Shown here piece by piece: positions 1 through 5,023 of a stretch of 5,138 nt of DNA. Numbering within the stretch: the first letter of the stretch is position 1; each line of letters opens with the position of its first letter. Position numbers and translations under genes: made by a program. The notes under the pieces are model-generated. The model was not told where the DNA came from, did no database searches, and saw only the letters and a program-made list of their open reading frames with translations. The DNA is taken from assembly GCA_025934615.1 (NCBI GenBank), contig JAICXS010000194.1:1-5138 (forward strand), written 5' to 3'. The DNA comes from Nitrospiraceae bacterium. Its GTDB lineage: Bacteria > Nitrospirota > Nitrospiria > Nitrospirales > Nitrospiraceae.

Positions 1-345
1 AAAGGTCGAACCTCCCTCAACATCGAGCTTGATTTCTCCCACCGCCTTACCGAGAAACTTGTTTTCAGACTGGGTCGAAAGGATATCGAGACACTGAACA
101 AGGGGCAGGCCGGCATTGATCATGGTAGAAAACTGACGCGTAAAGACGACAAGGTCCTTGTCTTTGACTCCTCCGCCGCTTAGACTCGCCAAGCGACCTT
201 GGGCCAACGCTTTTTCTTGAAGACTCGTGACCCCGACATTGAGCTTACGAAGTTGCTCAACGGCTTCATCGCGCGTTTTCGCGACGATTTCACCTTTTTT
301 TATCGCGCCCTGTCGATTTTTACCGACATACGCAAACGTAGCCAT
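1..345 (-). CDS. pilC: PilC/GspF-family type IV pilus inner-membrane platform protein (N-terminal part, cut by window edge)
   Basis: Reading leftward from an ATG at 345-343, an open frame of 115 codons runs to the window edge without a stop. It begins MATFAYVGKNRQGAIKKGEI, the usual opening of PilC/GspF proteins (a short beta-rich segment with a G..xxG pattern), followed by a 'TRDEAVEQLRKLNV' helix. The first T2SSF domain starts near residue 67, with FTRQFSTMINAGLPLVQCLD at 68-87, matching the family's 'FTRQ-.ATM..AGLPL..aLdiL' signature. By family knowledge, PilC is the polytopic inner-membrane platform on which the PilB and PilT ATPases act to assemble and retract pili. Family members are about 400 residues long, so roughly 70 percent, including all membrane spans, is outside the window. 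A GAGGA ribosome binding site (about 9 bases before the ATG on the minus strand) supports this start. PilB/PilT genes often lie beside pilC, but none is upstream here. A type II secretion GspF is the main alternative. Confidence 0.9.
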   Translation of the reverse strand, partial: MATFAYVGKNRQGAIKKGEIVAKTRDEAVEQLRKLNVGVTSLQEKALAQGRLASLSGGGVKDKDLVVFTRQFSTMINAGLPLVQCLDILSTQSENKFLGKAVGEIKLDVEGGSTF

Positions 346-713
346 TGCCGTTTATCCTCGTGTAGAAATCAGATAAAACAATTTTGAGAAGACGTGCAGA
401 AAACCGGAATACTGGCACAAATATAACTTTTCATGCCCGCTGTTTTGAGGACATTCCTATGATGTTCTCGGGGGTTAGGATCGGATGTAATAGTCAGAAG
501 TCTACTGGAGGATGCATAAGCTGTCAACCGTATGCAGCTAGGGGCAATGTCTTTGCTCTTTATGTACACGCGGTCCGCCGAAGAAACTGAACCAAAAAGC
601 TTCCCGGTGATGGAGCAACGCCGTCGTACGTTTCAGGAGTAACCGGTTAGGTGATGGAGAAATAGGCGCTTAACGGTAAGGACAAGACTGTGGCCGTTTA
701 GCCTTCTGCAACC
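346..713. other. Intergenic region between divergent pilC and rlmL, no gene supported
   Basis: This 368-base gap must carry the 5' leaders and promoters of both pilC (leftward) and the rlmL-like gene (rightward), but I could not pick out a convincing sigma-70 or sigma-54 promoter for either. Two overlapping ORFs of 66-68 codons, one per strand, translate to compositions with many Cys, Arg and Ser and no recognisable family, so I do not call them. The right half contains a 10-base direct repeat (GGTGATGGAG at 606-615 and 650-659) and an 8-base palindrome AACCGGTT at 641-648. Both are short enough to be chance. Confidence 0.5.
606..659 (+). repeat. Direct repeat GGTGATGGAG, two copies
   Basis: The 10-mer GGTGATGGAG occurs exactly at 606-615 and 650-659, 44 bases apart (about four helical turns), ending 54 bases before the rlmL-like start codon. 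Between the copies lies the palindrome AACCGGTT (641-648). The spacing and position could suit a regulator binding site, but a single 10-base repeat in a 370-base gap may also be coincidence. Confidence 0.25.
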
Positions 714-1889
714 ATGGACACGACGCACTACACATTCTTCGCGCCCTGTCCGCGAGGGCTTGAATCGATCCTCCGCGACGAATTACACGCGCTGGGCGCC
801 GCCGACCTTCTCGCAAGGCCTGGAGGGGTCCGCTTCAGCGGCTCACTGACCTTGTGCTATCGAACGAATCTAGAGTCGCGGATCGCGAGCCGCATCCTCT
901 GGCGTGTTGCCGAAGCCCCGTATCGATCCGAGCAGGACATCTATCAACTCGCGTTTGAACTTCCCTGGCACCAGTGGTTCTTGCCGACACAGACAATCAA
1001 GGTCAAAGTGAGTGCTCTGCAGTGCGCACTTCGGAGCCTCACCTTCGTGACGCTGCGCATCAAAGATGCCGTCTGCGATCGCTTTGCCGCGTCTTGCTCA
1101 CGCAGACCGACGGTGGATACCACCAGGCCCGATATCCTCATCGTCGCATTTCTCGATGAGCAAATGATGACACTCTACCTCGACACGTCCGGAGATCCGC
1201 TGTTCAAACGAGGCCTACGCCAGCGAATGAGTGAGGCGCCATTGCGGGAAAACTTAGCCGCAGGGATTCTTCGATTGAGCGGCTGGCAACCCGATCAGGT
1301 CTTGTTCGACCCGATGTGCGGCGGGGCGACCTTACCGATTGAGGCGGCCATGATCGCCCTTAATATTGCGCCAGGGCAGGGACGTTCCTTCGCCTTTGAA
1401 AAGCTGCAGATGTTTGAGAAGCCGGTGTGGACTGATCTGTGTAATCAGAGCCGGGCGCAACAACGGCCCTACACTCAGGTTCCGATCTTTGCCTGTGACC
1501 GGAACGGTCATGCGATACAGACGGCACGGGTGAACGTGGCGGCCGCCGGATTTGCCGACATTATCCGTCTTAAGCAAGCTAATAGCCTCACCATAGGGGC
1601 CCCGGCTGATACAGGCATCCTCATCGCCAATCCGCCTTATGGGCGGCGCATGGGTGACGATGAGCAGATGGCTCGGTTCTATCCACTCCTCGGAGATTGT
1701 CTTAAGCAACGCTATACCGGGTGGACGGCTTACCTATTCACCGGTGATTTGCGATTACCAAAATTGATTGGACTATCGACGTCGCGCCGCACACCGCTGT
1801 TCAATGGCGCGATCGAATGCCGGCTGTACCAGTTCAACTTGTTCACAGGGGGAAAACGGCAGCGAGGGAGCCCCAGGACAGACATATGA
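714..1889 (+). CDS. rlmL: RlmL-type 23S rRNA guanine-N2 methyltransferase (THUMP + class I methyltransferase)
   Basis: The 391-residue product fits the RlmL half of E. coli RlmKL (YcbY), which uses SAM to make m2G2445 in 23S rRNA in the cytoplasm. An N-terminal ferredoxin-like and THUMP RNA-binding region covers about residues 1-155, opening with 'FFAPCPRGLESILRDEL' (8-24). A family-typical linker 'LDTSGDPLFKRGLRQ...EAPLRENLAA' follows at 156-183, then the UPF0020 methyltransferase domain with SAM-binding motif I DPMCGGAT (199-206) and motif IV NPPYG (306-310), the signature of base-amino methyltransferases. Motif I usually reads DPMCGSGT, so the GGA here is a small deviation. There is no fused RlmK domain, the common arrangement outside gammaproteobacteria. 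The frame has a stop at 699-701 and ATG 714 is the first possible start after it, so this start is forced, yet no Shine-Dalgarno sequence precedes it. The last dozen residues (GGKRQRGSPRTDI) are a basic tail. A related tRNA guanine methyltransferase (TrmN/Trm14 type) is the main alternative. Confidence 0.87.
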   Translation: MDTTHYTFFAPCPRGLESILRDELHALGAADLLARPGGVRFSGSLTLCYRTNLESRIASRILWRVAEAPYRSEQDIYQLAFELPWHQWFLPTQTIKVKVSALQCALRSLTFVTLRIKDAVCDRFAASCSRRPTVDTTRPDILIVAFLDEQMMTLYLDTSGDPLFKRGLRQRMSEAPLRENLAAGILRLSGWQPDQVLFDPMCGGATLPIEAAMIALNIAPGQGRSFAFEKLQMFEKPVWTDLCNQSRAQQRPYTQVPIFACDRNGHAIQTARVNVAAAGFADIIRLKQANSLTIGAPADTGILIANPPYGRRMGDDEQMARFYPLLGDCLKQRYTGWTAYLFTGDLRLPKLIGLSTSRRTPLFNGAIECRLYQFNLFTGGKRQRGSPRTDI

Positions 1890-1980
1890 AACGGCCAAGC
1901 AATCACACCATCCACACACGGCAATTTTTTCGCCGTTCATCTCTCACGTGATGTCATCGAAACAACGACGTCCATATCCA

Positions 1981-2053
1981 TGCAACTGGGATAGTGCCGC
2001 GATTGGTTTGTGTGTACAAGTCACTTCGTGAAACAATGGGAACTTCAGTTGCA
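1981..2053. repeat. Nested inverted repeats forming a possible long imperfect hairpin
   Basis: TGCAACTG at 1981-1988 is the exact reverse complement of CAGTTGCA at 2046-2053. Inside it, ATTGGTTT (2002-2009) can pair with AAACAAT (2031-2037) with one bulged G, and inside that TCAC-TTC-GTGA (2021-2031) forms a small terminal hairpin (one A is shared between the last two pairings). All three pairings nest, so the segment could fold as one interrupted hairpin about 73 bases long. It lies in non-coding sequence. The stems are short and the internal loops large, so stability is uncertain. Confidence 0.35.
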
Positions 2054-2095
2054 ATGATGAGAATTTTTTGGGAATCTTGGAGAGTGTGACGATTC

Positions 2096-2203
2096 ATGTC
2101 TAAGCTCGTGACCTTTGATTTCCTTTCCACGCAGTGGACCAATGATGCGCTTGCCGCATTCTTATCGCGTTTCTCCGGTGCTTTACGCCGCCATGGCGAA
2201 TAA
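2096..2203 (+). CDS. Possible small protein of 35 residues (weak)
   Basis: An ATG-to-TAA frame begins MSKLVTFDFLST and continues with a segment of helical, amphipathic appearance (DALAAFLSRFSGALRR), ending in HGE. The composition is more protein-like than the other short frames of this gap. A GGAG lies 13 bases before the ATG, too far for a good ribosome binding site. The 7-bp hairpin at 2211-2232 follows the stop by seven bases, which would suit a transcript end, but lacks a clear T-run. I recognise no family. It could equally be a chance frame or the remnant of a longer gene; nothing similar continues downstream in the other frames. Confidence 0.22.
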   Translation: MSKLVTFDFLSTQWTNDALAAFLSRFSGALRRHGE

Positions 2204-2210
2204 AGATAAT

Positions 2211-2232
2211 CGCTCGCTCGGTTTTGCGAGCG
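2211..2232. repeat. GC-rich 7-bp hairpin
   Basis: CGCTCGC (2211-2217) and GCGAGCG (2226-2232) are perfect complements around the 8-base loop TCGGTTTT. On the plus strand no T-run follows. On the minus strand the stem is followed by the moderately T-rich ATTATCTTTATTC, but no gene reads leftward into it. It may be an inefficient terminator, a small-RNA stem or a protein site; only the dyad itself is certain. Confidence 0.45.
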
Positions 2233-2351
2233 TAGAGATGGCGTGCTCTCATCAACGCGAAGGCATTGCAAGCTCGGACGGATGGATTGTTGGAAGCCAT
2301 GCTAACGGGAAGGCCTTAATTCTGAGAGCGCAATTCCGCCCTCGTGCAAAG

Positions 2352-2357
2352 TATAAA
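2352..2357 (+). promoter_or_regulatory. Possible -10 box for the DUF2934 gene
   Basis: TATAAA matches the sigma-70 -10 consensus at five of six positions and lies 53 bases before the start codon, giving a leader of about 45 bases with the ribosome binding site AAGGAG at its end. No recognisable TTGACA-like -35 box is found 16-18 bases upstream (CGCAAT region), so this is a weak call. Confidence 0.25.
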
Positions 2358-2394
2358 AGTAATAGTTCTGTATCAACCTGTTTCTTCACACTAT

Positions 2395-2400
2395 AAGGAG
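2395..2400 (+). promoter_or_regulatory. Strong ribosome binding site of the DUF2934 gene
   Basis: AAGGAG is a near-perfect Shine-Dalgarno sequence, 10 A-rich bases ahead of ATG 2411. It selects this start over the overlapping plus-strand frame that begins at 2344. It is the strongest ribosome binding site in the window, suggesting efficient translation. Confidence 0.75.
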
Positions 2401-2410
2401 AAATTAAACG

Positions 2411-2737
2411 ATGCCAAATTCTATGGCCGACGGCGAGAAGCCAAAACAAAACAAGAATCAAAAGCTCACCGCCCCAAAACGCAGCGCAGAGCGATCACCA
2501 CAAAAACCGGCTCCAAAAAGCCAACCACTGCTGCGCTCTCCCGAGAAAGCCGATACCCTGAGCTGTGCAACTCAAGTCGTCATCACAGAAGACGAATACC
2601 GGGCACGTATCGCTCAAAAAGCCTATGAAATTTTTGTGCAACGATGTGCAATCACCGAGGTGGACGATTGGGTTCAGGCAGAGCGGATCGTGAAAGAGGA
2701 ATTGCTTGCACAAGGGCAGACCGCTGGATGTGTCTAG
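2411..2737 (+). CDS. DUF2934 domain-containing small protein
   Basis: The 108-residue product has two parts. Residues 1-45 are rich in Lys, Pro, Gln and Ser (for example KPKQNKNQKLTAPKRSAERS), highly basic and probably disordered. Residues about 60-100 match the DUF2934 family pattern of an Arg/Ala-rich helix followed by DW.qAE: 'RIAQKAYEIFVQRC' then 'DDWVQAERIVKEEL', with Tyr72, Arg78, Trp87, Ala90 and Glu91 at the conserved places. The usual glycines between the two helices (RG..xG) are replaced by CAITEV. Function is unknown for the family; a basic tail ahead of a small helical domain would allow nucleic-acid or partner binding, but that is inference. No signal peptide or membrane segment is seen. 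The gene stands alone, with 521 non-coding bases upstream and a convergent methyltransferase downstream. Confidence 0.8.
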   Translation: MPNSMADGEKPKQNKNQKLTAPKRSAERSPQKPAPKSQPLLRSPEKADTLSCATQVVITEDEYRARIAQKAYEIFVQRCAITEVDDWVQAERIVKEELLAQGQTAGCV

Positions 2738-2752
2738 TGTGCTGAGCAGGTG

Positions 2753-2782
2753 AGGAAATAAAACATCCCGAGGCGTGGGATG
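2753..2782 (-). terminator. Rho-independent terminator of the leftward O-methyltransferase gene
   Basis: On the minus strand, CATCCC-ACGCCTC-GGGATG (2782 down to 2764) forms a 6-bp stem with a 7-base loop, immediately followed by TTTTATTTCC. This is a classical terminator layout placed about 65 bases after the stop of the O-methyltransferase gene. On the plus strand the stem is preceded by the A-run and followed by no T-run, so it would not obviously terminate the convergent DUF2934 transcript. Confidence 0.6.
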
Positions 2783-2817
2783 AGCGAAGGGCTATAGATC
2801 GCCTCAAGTCTTTCGCT
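2770..2817. repeat. Interlocked inverted repeats in the convergent gap
   Basis: GAGGCG (2770-2775) pairs with CGCCTC (2800-2805), and AGCGAA (2783-2788) pairs with TTCGCT (2812-2817). The two pairings interlock in the a-b-a'-b' order of an H-type pseudoknot, and the first arm is the loop of the terminator hairpin at 2764-2782, so the folds compete. Each arm is only six bases, so chance is a real possibility. Confidence 0.35.
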
Positions 2818-2847
2818 TCACTGTCTCGGGAACAGCCACGGCTGCCA

Positions 2848-3861
2848 CTATTTAATCCCGACGACCATCGAATCCGGCCCGGCCAATGGCTTGACTGACG
2901 TCCGTTTAAAGCCGGCCGCTTTCATCCACCGTTTGCAATCGGCACCGGTGAAGTCAAAGCCGCCGTGCGTCTCGATGAGCATATTCAGACTCATCAGAAG
3001 ACCGAATGCATTTCGCCTGCGTCCGTCGTCGATAATGGCCTCATGCACGATCACCGCACCGCCCGGCGGCAGTGCGTCGTACGCCTTGCGCAGGAGCATC
3101 ATTTTCTCATCCAGTGTCCAGTCGTGCAGGATGTGCCCCATGATGATGACATCGGTCTTCGGAAGCGAGTCGGTGAAAAAATTCCCGGGATGGAAGCGAA
3201 GCCGTTCTGCCACTCGCTTTTCCCGCGCATACGCTTCGAACACCGGCTGCACCACGGGGAGATCCACGCCGACTCCAATGAGATGGGCATGAGCGAGCGC
3301 GATTTCAATCGCCACGCCGCCTTGTGCGCATCCCACATCCATGAAGGAGCGGTACTTTCGCCATGGAAACTTTTTCGCAATGACGCGCGCGGCTCCCACA
3401 CTCAGGCCGGTCATAGCTTTAAGGAATCCCTCCAGCCGTTTCGGATCCGCATAAAGCGTGCTGAAGAAATCTTCACCCGTCTTGACCTCATTCTGCGGCT
3501 TGCCCGTCCGCAAAGCTTCCGTGAGCGAACCCCAGAAGCGATAGAGCCTGGCATTCGCCATTTCAAACATCCCGCCTACATAGGACGGCTTGGTCCGATC
3601 CAGAAACAGGGCGGTGTCCGGCGTGTTTGCGTAGCGCGTCCCGGTACGCCGCAGCATCCCGAGTGCTACGAGCGCATCAAAAAAATCCCTGGCGCTGCGT
3701 GGATGAAGATTGAGCCGCTCAGTCAAGGCGTTTGTGTCGAGCGGGCCTTTAGCTAGCTCCGTGAACAGCCCAAGTTCGATCGCGCTGAGCAGCGTCTTCG
3801 ATCCCCAAAACCCGATGCCGAGTTGCATGATGTGTTCAGGGGTCGGTTGACGTGTCTCCAT
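2848..3861 (-). CDS. COMT/CrtF/ASMT-like SAM-dependent O-methyltransferase
   Basis: The 337-residue product has the architecture of O-methyltransferase family 2: an N-terminal winged-helix dimerisation domain (about 10-95, with 'LLSAIELGLFTELAKGPLDTN' style helices) and a C-terminal Rossmann domain. SAM-binding motif I is FMDVGCAQGGVA (173-184), where most relatives have DVGGGxG; the ribose-binding acidic residue is in VDLP (199-202); 'PGNFF' (225-229) is the usual GDFF position. The motif HILHDW (243-248) carries the catalytic general-base His246 of plant COMT-type enzymes, so the active site looks intact. Length is typical. By family the enzyme methylates a hydroxyl of a small molecule (phenolics, carotenoids such as hydroxyneurosporene, polyketides, indoles); the substrate cannot be read here. 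A GGAAAGGAAG ribosome binding site just before the ATG supports the start. The gene is divergent from a second methyltransferase and ends at a terminator facing the DUF2934 gene. A long plus-strand frame over it is a shadow. Confidence 0.85.
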   Translation of the reverse strand: METRQPTPEHIMQLGIGFWGSKTLLSAIELGLFTELAKGPLDTNALTERLNLHPRSARDFFDALVALGMLRRTGTRYANTPDTALFLDRTKPSYVGGMFEMANARLYRFWGSLTEALRTGKPQNEVKTGEDFFSTLYADPKRLEGFLKAMTGLSVGAARVIAKKFPWRKYRSFMDVGCAQGGVAIEIALAHAHLIGVGVDLPVVQPVFEAYAREKRVAERLRFHPGNFFTDSLPKTDVIIMGHILHDWTLDEKMMLLRKAYDALPPGGAVIVHEAIIDDGRRRNAFGLLMSLNMLIETHGGFDFTGADCKRWMKAAGFKRTSVKPLAGPDSMVVGIK

Positions 3862-3893
3862 GGCTCTTCCTTTCCAGCATAGAAAAAAGCAGC

Positions 3894-3922
3894 AGCGTAC
3901 GGTTCAGCAGCCGTCGTGTCAA
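3894..3922 (-). promoter_or_regulatory. Probable sigma-70 promoter of the O-methyltransferase gene
   Basis: On the minus strand a perfect -35 box TTGACA (3922-3917) is followed after 17 bases by TACGCT (3899-3894), which keeps the key T, A and final T of the -10 consensus. Transcription would begin near 3887, giving a leader of about 26 bases that contains the ribosome binding site. Confidence 0.4.
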
Positions 3923-3977
3923 CGTGCTTGAAAGACAGCGAATCGGACGGAGGTGTCCGGACCATGGTTACGTCACC

Positions 3978-4006
3978 TTGCCAAGAAGGATAAAATCAAG
4001 CATGAT
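3978..4006 (+). promoter_or_regulatory. Probable sigma-70 promoter of the rightward methyltransferase gene
   Basis: TTGCCA (3978-3983; five of six to TTGACA) is separated by 17 bases from CATGAT (4001-4006; four of six to TATAAT). Initiation near 4013 would give a leader of about 42 bases ending in AAGGA. It would also exclude the GTG at 3953 as a translation start. Between this and the opposing promoter lie the palindromes GTCCGGAC (3955-3962) and ACCATGGT (3961-3968), possible operator sites but short. Confidence 0.4.
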
Positions 4007-4054
4007 CCGCTTCTTCGCTGTTTTGTATGCACCCTCGTCACCCAAGGACGTATG

Positions 4055-4912
4055 ATGCCGCAACTAACCCCGCAGCAAGTGATCGAGTCTCAGCGCACTG
4101 ATTGGAACCGTGTCGCTTCCGGCTGGGAAAAGTGGGACCAGTTTTTTGACGATAATCTGGCTTTCCTCAACCACCGGCTCGTAAGCGATGCACACCTGCG
4201 ACGGGGAATGCATGTCCTCGACTTGGGATCCGGCACCGGATACCCTGCGCTGCTGGCTGCGCAAACCGTAGGATCCGGCGGCTGCGTGATAGGCCTTGAT
4301 CTGTCAGAATCCATGCTGACCGTGGCCGAACGAAAGGCGGCGCGCCTTGGCCTCAACAATGTTACCTTCCGTCCCGCCGACGTGACGACGTTGCCGTTCC
4401 AGGCGTCTTCGTTCGATGCGGTGATCAGCCGTTTCTGCTTGATGTTCCTGCCGGAGATTCCTCAAGCCGTCACAGAAATTGTGCGCGTGCTGAAATCAGG
4501 GACGTACATGGCGGCTGCCGTCTGGTCGGTGGCGGAGAAGAATCCCTATCTCCGCATCCCGATGGATGTCATCAAACAATTTATCGACTTACCACCGCCC
4601 GATCCCACTGCGCCCGGAATTTTTCGCCTTGCGAAGCCTGGTGAATTGGCCGGCATGTTGCAGCAGGGGGAACTGCATGACGTGACGGAGCAGGAACTCT
4701 TCAGCGAGGTGCAATTTCTCACTCCACAGGAGTATGTGGCCAGTCTCATGGATATTGCGGCGCCGATTCAGAACCTATGGGCCAAACTGTCTGCTTCACA
4801 GCAGCGAGACGCGGAACTACGCATTCTCCAGACAGTCGAATCGTATCGGCGAGGGAAGATTCTCGCGCTTCCCATCGCGGTGCGGATCGTGTCGGGACGG
4901 AAATCTGTGTGA
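4055..4912 (+). CDS. UbiE/Methyltransf_11-type class I SAM-dependent methyltransferase
   Basis: Counting from ATG 4055 the product has 285 residues. Motif I VLDLGSGTGYPAL (54-66) binds SAM; the post-I strand ends in GLDLSESML (80-88), placing Asp82 to hold the ribose; 'RPADVTTLPF' (106-115) and 'FDAVISRFCLMFLPE' (120-134) are the adenine-binding and motif II regions; 'EIVRVLKSGTYMAAAVW' (141-157) is motif III, with the usual PGG replaced by SGT. The N-terminal 'QRTDWNRVASGWEKWDQFF' helix resembles UbiE-like enzymes acting on small hydrophobic substrates, and residues about 160-255 are a variable cap. By family it could methylate a quinone ring carbon, sterol-like or other small molecule; no substrate can be assigned. 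The frame is open back to a GTG at 3953, but AAGGA (4044-4048) lies six bases before ATG 4055, whereas ATG 4052 would leave only three, and a likely promoter sits inside the extension. It is divergent from the O-methyltransferase. Confidence 0.8.
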   Translation: MPQLTPQQVIESQRTDWNRVASGWEKWDQFFDDNLAFLNHRLVSDAHLRRGMHVLDLGSGTGYPALLAAQTVGSGGCVIGLDLSESMLTVAERKAARLGLNNVTFRPADVTTLPFQASSFDAVISRFCLMFLPEIPQAVTEIVRVLKSGTYMAAAVWSVAEKNPYLRIPMDVIKQFIDLPPPDPTAPGIFRLAKPGELAGMLQQGELHDVTEQELFSEVQFLTPQEYVASLMDIAAPIQNLWAKLSASQQRDAELRILQTVESYRRGKILALPIAVRIVSGRKSV

Positions 4913-4921
4913 TGAACCTTA

Positions 4922-4946
4922 AGGGCCGACTTCAGAAGAATGCCCT
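4922..4946. repeat. Interrupted hairpin after the methyltransferase gene
   Basis: AGGGC (4922-4926) pairs with GCCCT (4942-4946), and inside it CTT-CAG-AAG (4930-4938) pairs again, separated by symmetrical three-base internal loops. It begins ten bases after the stop codon, where a transcript end would be expected, but no T-run follows on the plus strand, so I do not call it a terminator. Confidence 0.35.
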
Positions 4947-4977
4947 GTACGTGGAATAATCGCGTGCCATAGTCACG

Positions 4978-4991
4978 GCTTTCAGGAAAGC
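4978..4991. repeat. Small inverted repeat GCTTTC/GAAAGC upstream of the AEC-like gene
   Basis: GCTTTC (4978-4983) and GAAAGC (4986-4991) are complementary with only AG between them, 32 bases before the start of the permease gene. As RNA it would fold with a four-base CAGG loop; as DNA it could be a compact regulator site. There is no T-run. Confidence 0.3.
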
Positions 4992-5023
4992 TAATCGCGG
5001 CTACCTTCACTGCTCTTCTTTCC

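Larger units (their letters stand above)
1890..2410. other. Long intergenic region with hairpins, no confident gene
   Basis: These 521 bases between the rlmL-like gene and the DUF2934 gene hold no convincing protein gene. Frames on both strands are short and give composition-biased peptides without family features. What can be seen: a weak ACGGC/GCCGT inverted repeat with a T-rich loop (1918-1936), nested inverted repeats (1981-2053), a 35-codon ORF (2096-2203), the palindrome CGCCATGGCG (2189-2198), a 7-bp GC-rich hairpin (2211-2232) and a possible -10 box TATAAA (2352-2357) ahead of the DUF2934 gene. The density of dyads leaves room for a small RNA or long structured leader, unproven. Confidence 0.5.

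Noticed and set aside
412..430. TGGCAC at 412-417 as a sigma-54 promoter
   Set aside because: The -24-like half is present but the required GC of the -12 element is absent at the right spacing, and it would point rightward, away from pilC.
384..590. 68-codon plus-strand and overlapping 66-codon minus-strand ORFs in the pilC-rlmL gap
   Set aside because: Both have odd, Cys/Arg/Ser-rich compositions, no ribosome binding site that I can see and no recognisable motif.
1332..1709. 125-codon minus-strand ORF within the rlmL-like gene
   Set aside because: Lies opposite the conserved methyltransferase domain and shows no family features.
1918..1936. ACGGC...GCCGT inverted repeat as a terminator of the rlmL-like gene
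   Set aside because: The stem is only five base pairs and the T-run lies in the loop rather than after the stem, so it does not have terminator form on the plus strand.
1954..2461. Several overlapping 64-105 codon ORFs on both strands between the rlmL-like and DUF2934 genes
   Set aside because: They overlap one another in conflicting frames, lack ribosome binding sites and look like random translation; the one ending at 2396 also runs through the DUF2934 ribosome binding region.
2965..3756. 263-codon plus-strand ORF opposite the O-methyltransferase
   Set aside because: It is antisense to a gene with clear family motifs, has composition rich in Arg, His and Pro, and resembles no family; a shadow of the codon bias.
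3953..4054. GTG-started N-terminal extension of 34 residues on the second methyltransferase
   Set aside because: The extension is basic with no family match, GTG 3953 has no properly spaced ribosome binding site, and a probable promoter at 3978-4006 lies inside it; ATG 4055 has AAGGA at six bases.
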